Positions 1-8,348 of a stretch of 33,458 bases of DNA are shown in pieces. The notes below the pieces were generated by a model. It did no database searches. It was not told the DNA's origin and saw only the letters and a program-made list of their open reading frames with translations. A program made the position numbers and the translations under genes. Each line of letters begins with the position of its first letter. Positions within the stretch are counted from its first letter, which is position 1. The stretch covers positions 1-33,458 of the forward strand of contig JAQXRH010000048.1 of assembly GCA_029218425.1 (NCBI GenBank). Reading direction: 5' to 3'. The stretch is from Bacteroidales bacterium (lineage in GTDB: Bacteria > Bacteroidota > Bacteroidia > Bacteroidales > Muribaculaceae).

Positions 1-1
1 T

Positions 2-778
2 GTCAAGATAGCTCCCTCCCCTCGTCCGACAAACGCTGAAGAAAGACAAATAAAACCGGAGGAAGATGCTTTTACCGGTTTTGTATTCAAGATTCACGCT
101 AATATGGATCCAAATCACAGAAGTTGTATTGCTTTCGTGAAAATCTGTTCCGGTAAATTTGAACGTAATGCTAATTATAAACATATTCGTTCGGGCAAAA
201 TGATGCGTTTTGCCGCGCCTACAGCATTTATGGCTCAGAAGAAGAGCATAGTAGATGAGGCATATCCGGGCGATATAGTCGGTATACCCGATACCGGAAA
301 CTTTAAGATAGGAGATACACTTACCTCGGGCGAGGAGTTGCATTTCAAAGGGTTGCCAAGTTTCTCGCCGGAGATGTTCAAATATATAGAGAATACCGAC
401 CCGATGAAGTCGAAGCAGCTTGAAAAAGGCATTCAGCAGCTTATGGACGAAGGCGTAGCGCAATTGTTTGTGAATCAGTTTAATGGTAGGAAGCTTATCG
501 GGACTGTTGGGCAGTTGCAGTTTGAAGTAATCCAATATCGTTTGCTTCATGAATATGGCGCACAATGTCGATGGGAACCTATTTCGCTGTATAAAGCGTG
601 TTGGATAGAAAGTGATGATGCAGAAGCCCTTGCGGCATTTAAAAAACGTAAGCACCAGTTCATGGCATTAGATCGCGAAGGCAGGGATGTGTTCCTTGCT
701 GACTCTAATTATGTTTTGCAAATGGCGCAAAGTGATTTCCCCAAGATAAAATTCTTTTTTTCGAGCGAATATTATTAA
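2..778 (+). CDS. prfC: Peptide chain release factor 3, C-terminal part (partial)
   Basis: RF3 is the translational GTPase that recycles RF1 and RF2 from the ribosome after peptide release. The frame is open from base 2 and ends at TAA 776-778, so about 258 C-terminal residues are present. The GTPase domain lies upstream of the window. Near the start the frame reads GFVFKIHANMDPNHR, typical of the RF3 domain that follows the G domain. Further on are RSGKMMRF and the segment VGQLQFEVIQYRLLHEYGA, characteristic of RF3 domain III. The end looks natural. The next gene is 209 bases away with its own promoter-like element, so prfC is probably not co-transcribed with thrA. Family assignment is firm. 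Confidence 0.95.
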   Translation, partial: VKIAPSPRPTNAEERQIKPEEDAFTGFVFKIHANMDPNHRSCIAFVKICSGKFERNANYKHIRSGKMMRFAAPTAFMAQKKSIVDEAYPGDIVGIPDTGNFKIGDTLTSGEELHFKGLPSFSPEMFKYIENTDPMKSKQLEKGIQQLMDEGVAQLFVNQFNGRKLIGTVGQLQFEVIQYRLLHEYGAQCRWEPISLYKACWIESDDAEALAAFKKRKHQFMALDREGRDVFLADSNYVLQMAQSDFPKIKFFFSSEYY

Positions 779-858
779 ATTGAGCAAGGGAAAGGGGTAA
801 AAACGTTATTTACGCAAAAAAACAGGTCGGGGAGTGATATTTTGGATGTTAAAATTGT

Positions 859-866
859 TATCTTTG
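859..866 (+). promoter_or_regulatory. Putative promoter -7 element for thrA operon
   Basis: TATCTTTG matches the Bacteroidetes -7 consensus TAnnTTTG exactly. No good -33 TTTG lies 18-21 bases upstream. Transcription would start near 873, leaving a leader of about 115 bases before the thrA ATG. I found no Thr/Ile-rich leader peptide and no terminator hairpin in that leader, so an E. coli-style attenuator is not visible. Confidence 0.5.
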
Positions 867-987
867 TAAGGCGAAGTCAAAACGCAAATGCCACATGATG
901 ACTGACAAAAACGGTTGCTTTTAAGTTCGCAAAAATTTTGTTTAGGAAACAGTGGTATATTCTACAAACAGGTATCGTACAAGAGGT

Positions 988-3423
988 ATGAAAGTTTTGA
1001 AATTTGGCGGGACTTCGGTGGGAACACCGGCCAGTCTCCGCAATGTGAAAGATATAGTAGAAAGCTCAAAAGGGCAAGTTATTGTCGTAGTATCGGCGCT
1101 TGGCGGCATTACTGACCAATTAATTAATACAGCAAAACTTGCTTGCAAAGGTGAGATATCATATTTGCAACAGTATGCAATGATAGTGGAGCGTCACCTC
1201 CATGTCATAGACGAAGTTGTCGCAGAAGAGAAGCGTCTTGATGTAAAGTCGATAGTAAATCCGTTGCTTGAAGAGCTCGGCAACGTGTTTAGAGGAATCA
1301 ACCTTATCAAAGATCTATCACCTCGCACGCTTGATGTGGTGCAGAGCTATGGAGAGCGATTGTCGAGTGTGATAATATCGAGGGTGATAAATGGTGCAAA
1401 GCATTTTGATTCGCGAAATTTTATAATCACCAAGAAGCAGTTTGGCAAGCATGTGCTTGATACGGAAGCGACGACTAAAGCTATACATTCTATTTTTGAC
1501 AATACCGACTTCAATATTGCAGTAATCCCTGGCTTCATATCAACAGATAAAGACGGAGATATAACGAATTTGGGACGTGGGGGTAGCGATTACACAGCGG
1601 CGATTATGGCGGCAACGCTTGATGCTGAGTCGTTGGAGATATGGACCGATGTTGATGGCTTTATGACGGCCGATCCGAGGGTCATAGATAAGGCATACGT
1701 CATAGACCATTTGTCGTTTCCGGAAGCGATGGAGCTGTGCAATTTCGGGGCGAAAGTGATATATCCGCCTACGATTTATCCTGTATTCCACAAAAATATC
1801 CCCATTTTAGTAAAGAATACGTTTAATCCAACGGCCAAAGGCACTCTGATATCGTCAAATTCAAACGGGACAGAGGGTAAGGCTATAAAAGGGATATCAT
1901 CAATAAACGATACGAGTCTAATCACAGTGAGCGGGCTCGGCATGGTGGGCATATATGGGATAAATGCACGAATATTTGATGCGTTGGCTCGCAATGGAGT
2001 AAGTGTGTTTCTTGTTTCGCAGGCTGCGAGTGAAAACAATACGTCAATCGCGGTCAAGTCGTCGGATGCCCAATTGGCTGCAGATGTAATCAAGGAAGAG
2101 TTTAGTCTTGAATTGCAGCGAGGGGAGCTTACCGGAGTAGAGATCACGGATGACCTTGCTACAGTAGCAGTCGTAGGAGAGAATATGAGGCATACAGCTG
2201 GTATCGCCGGGAAGTTGTTCAACACTCTTGGCCGCAATGGTATCAGTGTGATAGCATGTGCGCAAGGAGCGACGGAGACCAATATATCATTTGTGATAGA
2301 GGGCCCAAATCTCACAAAAGCGCTTAATGTAATCCACGACTCATTTTTTCTATCGGAAACGCAAGTGCTGAACTTGTTTATTGTAGGAATCGGGAATGTG
2401 GGCCGTAGGCTACTGTCGCAAATATGCCATCAGCAGGAGAAATTGCTGAAGGAAAAGGCGTTGCAGCTTAAGGTCGTAGGAATTGCAAATTCTAAGAAAG
2501 TGGTGTTTGACCCCGAAGGAATAGATCTTTCTCATTTTGAAGAAAGGTTAAAGGCGTCAGAAATAGAAGCCACACCGAAAAATATAAAGGATGGGGTAAT
2601 CGGTATGAATATTTACAATCCGGTATTTGTGGATTGTACGGCGTCGGTAGAGATAGCCGAGTATTATGCTGATCTGCTTTCAAACAATGTCAATGTAGTG
2701 GCTGCCAATAAAATAGCGGCATCGTCAAATTACGATAACTATGCGAAGCTCAAAGGTATAGCACGAAAAAAGGATGTCAAATATTTGTTTGAGACCAATG
2801 TCGGTGCCGGCTTGCCTATCATCAATACGATAAATAACCTGATAAATTCCGGTGATAAGATATTGCGTATAGAGGCTGTGGTGTCCGGCACATTAAATTA
2901 TATATTCAATGTGCTAAGTAAGGACATTCCATTGAGCAAAGCGATATTAATGGCACGGGAGGCCGGCTATTCAGAGCCCGACCCTCGCATCGACCTTTCG
3001 GGCAAGGATGTGATACGAAAACTTGTAATCTTGGCTCGTGAGGCCGGTTATCGCGTAGAGCAGGAAGATGTGAAGAGAGAGCTGTTTATCCCGGAAAAGT
3101 ATTTTGAAGGTTCGATAGAGGATTTCTTTAATTCTATAAAAGAGCTTGATGACACATTTGAGCAGAAACGCATAGAGGCAGAGAATAAGAATGAACAGTT
3201 CCGTTTCGTAGCCAAACTTGACGATGATAAAGCATCGGTAAGCCTGCAAATGGTAGACCAAAATCATCCGTTTTATGCGCTTGAGGGGAGCAATAATGTA
3301 ATATCATTGACCACAGAGCGATATAAAGAGTATCCAATCATAATAAAAGGATACGGAGCTGGGGCAGATGTTACTGCTGCAGGGGTATTTGCCGATATAA
3401 TAAGTATTGCAAATATCAGATAA
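988..3423 (+). CDS. thrA: Bifunctional aspartate kinase / homoserine dehydrogenase I
   Basis: The enzyme catalyses the first and third steps from aspartate to threonine, isoleucine and methionine. It has 811 residues, close to the roughly 820 of E. coli ThrA. The kinase domain begins with KFGGTSVG (residues 5-12) and includes the segment NLGRGGSDYTA. Two ACT-type regulatory repeats follow from about residue 310 (SGLGMVGIYGINARIF, then VAVVGENMRHTAGIAGKLF). The homoserine dehydrogenase domain starts near residue 465 with VGIGNVGRRL (NAD(P)-binding). It contains AANKIAAS near 575 and DPRIDLSGKDVIRKL near 665. A longer frame from GTG at 952 exists, but the ATG at 988 puts the conserved KFGGTS motif at its normal distance. 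It is the first gene of thrA-apgM-thrC, 20 bases before the next gene. Feedback inhibition through the ACT repeats is expected from the family. Confidence 0.96.
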   Translation: MKVLKFGGTSVGTPASLRNVKDIVESSKGQVIVVVSALGGITDQLINTAKLACKGEISYLQQYAMIVERHLHVIDEVVAEEKRLDVKSIVNPLLEELGNVFRGINLIKDLSPRTLDVVQSYGERLSSVIISRVINGAKHFDSRNFIITKKQFGKHVLDTEATTKAIHSIFDNTDFNIAVIPGFISTDKDGDITNLGRGGSDYTAAIMAATLDAESLEIWTDVDGFMTADPRVIDKAYVIDHLSFPEAMELCNFGAKVIYPPTIYPVFHKNIPILVKNTFNPTAKGTLISSNSNGTEGKAIKGISSINDTSLITVSGLGMVGIYGINARIFDALARNGVSVFLVSQAASENNTSIAVKSSDAQLAADVIKEEFSLELQRGELTGVEITDDLATVAVVGENMRHTAGIAGKLFNTLGRNGISVIACAQGATETNISFVIEGPNLTKALNVIHDSFFLSETQVLNLFIVGIGNVGRRLLSQICHQQEKLLKEKALQLKVVGIANSKKVVFDPEGIDLSHFEERLKASEIEATPKNIKDGVIGMNIYNPVFVDCTASVEIAEYYADLLSNNVNVVAANKIAASSNYDNYAKLKGIARKKDVKYLFETNVGAGLPIINTINNLINSGDKILRIEAVVSGTLNYIFNVLSKDIPLSKAILMAREAGYSEPDPRIDLSGKDVIRKLVILAREAGYRVEQEDVKRELFIPEKYFEGSIEDFFNSIKELDDTFEQKRIEAENKNEQFRFVAKLDDDKASVSLQMVDQNHPFYALEGSNNVISLTTERYKEYPIIIKGYGAGADVTAAGVFADIISIANIR

Positions 3424-3443
3424 ATCTATTAAAGAAAAGACTG

Positions 3444-4655
3444 ATGAAATATATAATCGTACTTGGAGATGGAATGGCCGACGAGCCAATAGCAGAGCTT
3501 GGAGGCAAGACCCCACTTCAATATGCCGAAACGCCAGGGTTTGATTTTTTAGCAAAGAATGGTATATGCGGCACGCTAAATACGGTGCCTGAAGGATATG
3601 CTCCCGGGAGCGAAATTGCCAATCTCGGAATCCTCGGTTATGATGTGAGGAAAGTATATGAGGGCCGAGGCTCGCTTGAAGCCGCCAGTATGGGAGTAGG
3701 CATCGCCGATGACGAAGTGGCGATGCGTTGCAATATCATCTGTGTGGAAAATGGAAAAATCAAGAACCACTCGGCAGGACATATCACGACAGAGGAAGCG
3801 TCACAACTAATAGATGCCCTTCAGCAGGAATTGGGCTCGGATAAAGTGTCGTTCAATTGTGGAGTGTCATATCGTCATCTACTGAAGATAAAAGGCGGAA
3901 AAAAGGAAATAGAATGTACGCCGCCCCACGATGTTCCAGGTACAGAAGTTGAAAAAGTGTTGCCTAAGGCGATGACAGAAGAAGCAATACCCACATGTAA
4001 TCTGTTGAAAAGCCTGATGAGCAAGTCGTATGATATACTTATGAAGCATCCGGTCAACCAGCATCGTATTGCTGTGGGTAAAGATCCAGCAAATATGATA
4101 TGGCCATGGTCGCTTGGGTATCGCCCATCGATGCTTACCTTGAAAGAGCTTTTTGGGGTAAATAAGGGTGCGGTCATTTCGGCAGTCGACTTGATAAAGG
4201 GAATAGGTAGATATGCTGGCCTTGATGTAATAGAAGTAGAGGGCGCGACCGGGCTTTACGATACTAATTATGAAGGAAAAGCACAGGCGGCAATAGATGC
4301 GCTTAAATCTGATTATGATTTTGTGTTCCTCCACGTAGAAGCAAGCGACGAAGCCGGGCATGAGGGGGATGTGTCATTGAAGATAAAGACAATAGAGTAT
4401 CTTGACAAGAGAGTCGTCCAACCGATAATCAATGCCACAAAGGAGATTGATGAGCCGGTAGCCATAGCGCTACTGCCCGACCACCCCACCCCATGCCGCA
4501 TAAAAACTCATACGGCTAATCCTGTACCATTTGCAATATGGCATCAGGGAATTGAGGCCGACACTGTAACCACTTTTGATGAGATGTCGGCAAAGGATGG
4601 AAAATATGGCAATCGCGATGTCTTGGAGCTCATGACGTTGCTTCTAAATAGTTAA
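3444..4655 (+). CDS. apgM: ApgM-type phosphoglycerate mutase homologue, probable homoserine kinase
   Basis: This 403-residue protein of the alkaline phosphatase superfamily resembles archaeal-type cofactor-independent phosphoglycerate mutase. Visible metal or catalytic motifs are GDGM (D9), PGSEIANLGILGYD with the probable phospho-acceptor S56, SDEAGHEGD (D302, H306) and LPDHPTP (D346, H347). It sits between thrA and thrC, exactly where a homoserine kinase is needed, and no GHMP-type thrB is in the cluster. ApgM homologues in thr operons have been proposed to phosphorylate homoserine in bacteria lacking thrB, so the threonine role is my preferred reading. Glycolytic mutase activity remains possible. 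It is probably co-transcribed, with 20 bases to thrA and 35 to thrC. The fold is certain; the substrate is inferred from context. Confidence 0.9.
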   Translation: MKYIIVLGDGMADEPIAELGGKTPLQYAETPGFDFLAKNGICGTLNTVPEGYAPGSEIANLGILGYDVRKVYEGRGSLEAASMGVGIADDEVAMRCNIICVENGKIKNHSAGHITTEEASQLIDALQQELGSDKVSFNCGVSYRHLLKIKGGKKEIECTPPHDVPGTEVEKVLPKAMTEEAIPTCNLLKSLMSKSYDILMKHPVNQHRIAVGKDPANMIWPWSLGYRPSMLTLKELFGVNKGAVISAVDLIKGIGRYAGLDVIEVEGATGLYDTNYEGKAQAAIDALKSDYDFVFLHVEASDEAGHEGDVSLKIKTIEYLDKRVVQPIINATKEIDEPVAIALLPDHPTPCRIKTHTANPVPFAIWHQGIEADTVTTFDEMSAKDGKYGNRDVLELMTLLLNS

Positions 4656-4690
4656 CAATAAGGCTTTCAAGCTTTTAATAATAATTTGAA

Positions 4691-6010
4691 ATGAAATATT
4701 ACAGTACAAACGGAAAGGCCCCAATGGCGTCGTTGAGGGATGCCGTAATAAAAGGTCTTGCACCCGATGGCGGATTGTATATGCCAGAACGTATTCCACT
4801 GATACCCAAGGCGTTTTTTAATAATTTGGAAGGGATGACCTTTCAAGAAATTGCATATGTAGTAGCTAATACCTTATTTGGCGAAGATGTCGAGTCGGAT
4901 AAGTTGAAAACCCTGGTATACGATGCGTTTAATTTCCCAATACCCTTGAAAAAGGTAGAAGACAACATTTATGTATTGGAAATGTTTCATGGCCCGACAC
5001 TTGCTTTCAAGGACGTAGGGGCTCGATTTATGGCGCGCCTATTGGGCTATTTTAACGATAAAGACAATGACGGCAAGGCAGTGAATGTTCTTGTTGCGAC
5101 GTCGGGCGATACGGGTAGCGCCGTAGCAAATGGCTTTTTTGATGTTCCGGGAGTGAATGTATTTGTCCTTTATCCTAAGGGCAAAGTGAGCCGGCTTCAA
5201 GAGATGCAGTTTGCTACGCTCGGGGCCAATATTCACCCGTTGGAGATTGACGGTACTTTTGATGACTGCCAAGCGATGGTTAAGGCTGCATTTGTCGATG
5301 AAGAGCTTAACAGTAAGATGAAACTAACATCGGCCAATTCAATAAATCCGGCACGTTTCCTTCCGCAAATGTTCTATTATTTCTGGGCATACGCACAACT
5401 AATAAAAGCAACGCAAGATGAGAATGTAGGCGACAAGCTTGTGTTTTGCGTACCCAGCGGTAATCTTGGCAATATCTGCTCGGCGTTGATTGGCAATAAG
5501 ATGGGGCTCCCGGTAAAACGTTTTATTGCTGCTAACAATCGCAACAAAGTGTTTACCGAATACCTTATAAGCGGGACGTATTCGCCGCAATCGTCTATAC
5601 CTACAGTGGCAAATGCAATGGATGTGGGCGCACCTTCTAATTTCGCCAGGATAGTCGAACTGTATGGCGGGAAGCATGACGTAATATGTAATAAGATTGC
5701 AGGATATAGTTATGATGACGAGGAGATACTTGACGTCATCAACAAACTATACAAGGAGAACGGATATTTACTTGACCCACATGGCGCAACCGGGTATTTG
5801 GCATTAAAAGAAGGTCTAAAACCGGGTGAGATAGGCGTATTTTTGGAGACTGCCCACCCGGCAAAATTTAAGGAAACAGTTGAGAATAGCATTGGTAAGA
5901 GTATCGATATCCCGGAGACCTTACAGAAATTCATATCGCGGCAGAAGCAGTCGACTAAGTTGCCTGCTACGTTCTCTGCCCTCAAGCGTCACTTATTATC
6001 TACTAATTAA
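4691..6010 (+). CDS. thrC: Threonine synthase
   Basis: ThrC is a PLP enzyme that converts O-phosphohomoserine to threonine, the last step of the pathway. It has 439 residues, the usual length for the fold-type II bacterial form. Residues 1-30 match the family opening (YYSTNGKAP, then LAPDGGLYMPE). The PLP lysine is K107 in HGPTLAFKDVGARF. The phosphate-binding region shows ATSGDTGSAVA, and VPSGNLGNICS lies further on. It is the third gene of the thr cluster, 35 bases after apgM, and probably shares its transcript. The sequence is intact, with no missing key residue seen. Confidence 0.97.
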   Translation: MKYYSTNGKAPMASLRDAVIKGLAPDGGLYMPERIPLIPKAFFNNLEGMTFQEIAYVVANTLFGEDVESDKLKTLVYDAFNFPIPLKKVEDNIYVLEMFHGPTLAFKDVGARFMARLLGYFNDKDNDGKAVNVLVATSGDTGSAVANGFFDVPGVNVFVLYPKGKVSRLQEMQFATLGANIHPLEIDGTFDDCQAMVKAAFVDEELNSKMKLTSANSINPARFLPQMFYYFWAYAQLIKATQDENVGDKLVFCVPSGNLGNICSALIGNKMGLPVKRFIAANNRNKVFTEYLISGTYSPQSSIPTVANAMDVGAPSNFARIVELYGGKHDVICNKIAGYSYDDEEILDVINKLYKENGYLLDPHGATGYLALKEGLKPGEIGVFLETAHPAKFKETVENSIGKSIDIPETLQKFISRQKQSTKLPATFSALKRHLLSTN

Positions 6011-6024
6011 TAAACATTATTACC

Positions 6025-6357
6025 ATGGCAAACAAACGAGTATTAAAAAAGCAAATCCGCTTCATCTGTGGCGATATTGCAGGCGAATGTCTAATGGCAA
6101 AGGCCATTATTCCTGGCATTGATAAAGATGCAATGACTGAAGTGGTAATCAAGACAGCAGAGTTGCAAACGACAGCATTGTGCCGAACAAATATCGCATT
6201 TGAAAAGTCGCCTAAGGACTTTGAGAACAAGGGCGAATATCGTGTTGCGCGTCGTAAATATTATGGTCAGGCATTCAAAAAGCTTTCGGAATCGTTCAAT
6301 AATCAAGTATTGGAGATAGTAAAAGATATGAATGCAGCTATGCCCAAGAAAGCATAG
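6025..6357 (+). CDS. Conserved hypothetical protein, 110 aa
   Basis: I do not recognise a named domain. The protein has 110 residues and is lysine-rich at both ends (MANKRVLKKQ at the start, AAMPKKA at the end). It has no signal peptide or membrane segment and is probably cytoplasmic and helical. Three cysteines occur (C15, C22, C53), not arranged as an obvious metal site. It begins 14 bases after the thrC stop and ends 16 bases before the acyltransferase start, so it is very likely part of the same transcript. Tight packing between two enzymes and normal codon use argue that it is a real gene. The name gives no function, and the operon position alone does not prove a role in threonine synthesis. 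Confidence 0.75.
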   Translation: MANKRVLKKQIRFICGDIAGECLMAKAIIPGIDKDAMTEVVIKTAELQTTALCRTNIAFEKSPKDFENKGEYRVARRKYYGQAFKKLSESFNNQVLEIVKDMNAAMPKKA

Positions 6358-6373
6358 CATACGAATAAGAGCT

Positions 6374-6919
6374 ATGGGCCTGTCAAAACTATTATTAAAG
6401 CTTGCAGGGTGGAAGGTTAGGATAACAGTAGAAAACTACCCTAAGGCTATTATATGCGTTGCGCCCCATACCTCTAACTGGGACTTTATTATAGGGAAAC
6501 TGGCTTATGCGTCGGTAAATCGCAAGGCTGGTTTCCTTATGAAAAAATCTTGGTTCTTTTTCCCGCTTGGATATATTTTTAGGGCAATGGGGGGAATACC
6601 GGTATCGCGTGATGGCAATAGCAATGAGTCATCGGTTGACAATATCGTAAACCAATTTAAGAATAGTGAACGGCTAACCATTGCGATTACTCCGGAAGGC
6701 ACACGTAGCTTGACGCAGAAATGGCGTACCGGATTTTTAAATATTGCCCGTTTGGCTGGTGTCCCAATATTGCTTGCTGTAATTGACTATAAGAAAAAAG
6801 AGGCTTACATCGAGCAAACATTTATGCCAACCGGCAATAATGATGCAGATATGCGATGCATTAAGGATTATTATAAGGATGCAAATGGGAAATACCCTGA
6901 GAAATTTACTATCGAATAG
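6374..6919 (+). CDS. Lysophospholipid / 1-acyl-glycerol-phosphate acyltransferase family protein
   Basis: PlsC-superfamily acyltransferase of 181 residues. The catalytic HX4D motif is seen in APHTSNWDF (near residues 31-39), and the second conserved block is TPEGTRS. These residues bind and acylate a glycerolipid phosphate. The protein is shorter than classical PlsC (about 240 residues) but matches the short form common in Bacteroidetes. A frame extends upstream to 6332, overlapping the previous gene. The ATG at 6374 gives the more natural amphipathic start MGLSKLLLKLAGWKV and avoids the overlap. It probably acts at the inner face of the cytoplasmic membrane. The next gene begins 16 bases later. 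The exact substrate cannot be read from sequence. Confidence 0.88.
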   Translation: MGLSKLLLKLAGWKVRITVENYPKAIICVAPHTSNWDFIIGKLAYASVNRKAGFLMKKSWFFFPLGYIFRAMGGIPVSRDGNSNESSVDNIVNQFKNSERLTIAITPEGTRSLTQKWRTGFLNIARLAGVPILLAVIDYKKKEAYIEQTFMPTGNNDADMRCIKDYYKDANGKYPEKFTIE

Positions 6920-6935
6920 TTGATTTTTAGCAATT

Positions 6936-7727
6936 ATGCAGAATTTGAAGATTGCGATTTATCCCATGAAAATAGCATGGGCTGATCCTGAGGAGAATTT
7001 ACGCATGGTGTCAACGATGGCATCGCAGGTGCCTTCAGGAACCGACATACTTGTGTTGCCAGAGTTGTTCAGCACAGGTTTTGTGCAGGATTTTCATGTC
7101 GTTTCTTCAATTTCAGAGTCGGTCAGTGGTATGACCATGACGAATATAAAGGAATTGTCGCAAAGATATGGATTTGCAATTGCCGGCACGTTTCTTTGTC
7201 GCGTGGGGGAACAAATTTTCAATCGTTGTTTTTTTATTGAGCCTTCGGGTGAAGAAACGTATTACGATAAGCACCACCTCTTTTCACTTGGTCAAGAACA
7301 CGAGGTGTTTTCAGCGGGAAATCGTCGAGCACCTATCCTACGCTATCGCGGGTGGAATATTTCAATGATAGTATGTTACGATCTGCGTTTTCCTGTATGG
7401 TGTAGAAATGTCGGACAGGCTTATGATATAATGCTCGTTCCTGCCAATTGGCCGTCATCGCGAAGTTATGCATGGAAACATCTTCTTATAGGTAGAGCTA
7501 TAGAAAATCAAGCGATATTTGTGGGAGCAAATCGTGGCGGATCGGACGATTTTGGCGACTACGATAATACGTCAATTATGGTTGATGGGCTTGGCAAAAT
7601 AGTAAGTCGGTCGGATGACGATGGGGAGCTTATTTATGCTGAATTCAATCGTGCCGAACTTGTCAAAATACGTGAGAGACTACCTTTTGGTAAGGATGCC
7701 GATGAGTTTAGCATTGATTTGTTGTAG
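6936..7727 (+). CDS. Carbon-nitrogen hydrolase (nitrilase family), omega-amidase-like
   Basis: A 263-residue member of the nitrilase superfamily. The catalytic triad is visible: E43 in LVLPELFSTGF, K112 in YYDKHHLF and C147 in IVCYDLRFPVW. Overall length and the KHHLF and CYDLRFPVW blocks fit the YafV / omega-amidase branch. That branch hydrolyses alpha-ketoglutaramate or alpha-ketosuccinamate, the deaminated forms of glutamine and asparagine, as metabolite repair after transamination. It is cytoplasmic. It is the last gene of the leftmost + strand run, 16 bases after the acyltransferase. It converges with coaE, whose stop is 33 bases away; I see no clear terminator between them. The enzyme class is firm; the substrate is a family-based inference. 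Confidence 0.88.
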   Translation: MQNLKIAIYPMKIAWADPEENLRMVSTMASQVPSGTDILVLPELFSTGFVQDFHVVSSISESVSGMTMTNIKELSQRYGFAIAGTFLCRVGEQIFNRCFFIEPSGEETYYDKHHLFSLGQEHEVFSAGNRRAPILRYRGWNISMIVCYDLRFPVWCRNVGQAYDIMLVPANWPSSRSYAWKHLLIGRAIENQAIFVGANRGGSDDFGDYDNTSIMVDGLGKIVSRSDDDGELIYAEFNRAELVKIRERLPFGKDADEFSIDLL

Positions 7728-7760
7728 CATGATGTAAAGCGCGGGATGTCGCTGAGATGC

Positions 7761-8342
7761 TTATACTAATTTACCCAAAATATTTATAAGTTGTGGCATG
7801 ACGGCGTGGATGTCGTCATTAAGTATAGTATAGACATTGGCATGGGGAGTGTCTATCGAATAGTTTTGGGAATTGATACGCGCGACAATATCTTGGTATT
7901 CAATATTGTTTCGATGCATAATGCGTTGGACTTTGGTGTCAAACGGGGCGGTAATTTCAATCACTGCATCGACCATTTTATCTATGCCGCTTTGATAAAG
8001 AATAGCTGTTTCTACAAACGACAATCGTGCTGATTGATTTTGATGCCAAAGCCTGATATCATCTTTTACGGCAGCATGCGTGATGGAATTGAGCACTTGT
8101 AGCTTGTCGGGATTGTTGAATACTATGCGCCCTACTACTCCCCGGTCGAGCGTGCCATCGTCAGAAATACATTCAGTCCCGAGACTTGAACAAATAGCTT
8201 GCTTAATGCTCGTGCTATTGTCAATTAATCGTCGAGCGTTGCTATCGCAATCGTAAACCGGATAGCCCATATATAGCAGAATATGCGATATTATGCTTTT
8301 GCCGGAGCCGATACCACCACTAATTGCTATAAGTTTATTCAT
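7761..8342 (-). CDS. coaE: Dephospho-CoA kinase
   Basis: CoaE phosphorylates the 3'-hydroxyl of dephospho-CoA, the final step of coenzyme A synthesis. It has 193 residues, a normal length. The P-loop GGIGSGKS is at residues 9-16 directly after the start, and GYPVYDCDSNARRLI follows, the CoaE-type acceptor region with its conserved aspartate. Later RIMHRN and RINSQ fit the lid/C-terminal part. It starts 6 bases after the stop of the YbbR-like gene on the same strand, so the two are probably co-transcribed. It is the last gene of the - strand run and converges with the omega-amidase gene. Confidence 0.95.
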   Translation of the reverse strand: MNKLIAISGGIGSGKSIISHILLYMGYPVYDCDSNARRLIDNSTSIKQAICSSLGTECISDDGTLDRGVVGRIVFNNPDKLQVLNSITHAAVKDDIRLWHQNQSARLSFVETAILYQSGIDKMVDAVIEITAPFDTKVQRIMHRNNIEYQDIVARINSQNYSIDTPHANVYTILNDDIHAVMPQLINILGKLV

Positions 8343-8348
8343 AGATTA

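Noticed and set aside
867-987. Possible threonine attenuator before thrA
   Set aside because: A 9-codon frame is present (from 895), but it is not Thr/Ile-rich, and no terminator/antiterminator pair is visible.
1776-2315. 179-codon frame opposite thrA
   Set aside because: Shadow frame over the ACT repeats of thrA; composition follows the codon structure of the real gene.
7728-7760. Bidirectional terminator between the omega-amidase gene and coaE
   Set aside because: The 33-base gap shows no stem of useful length.
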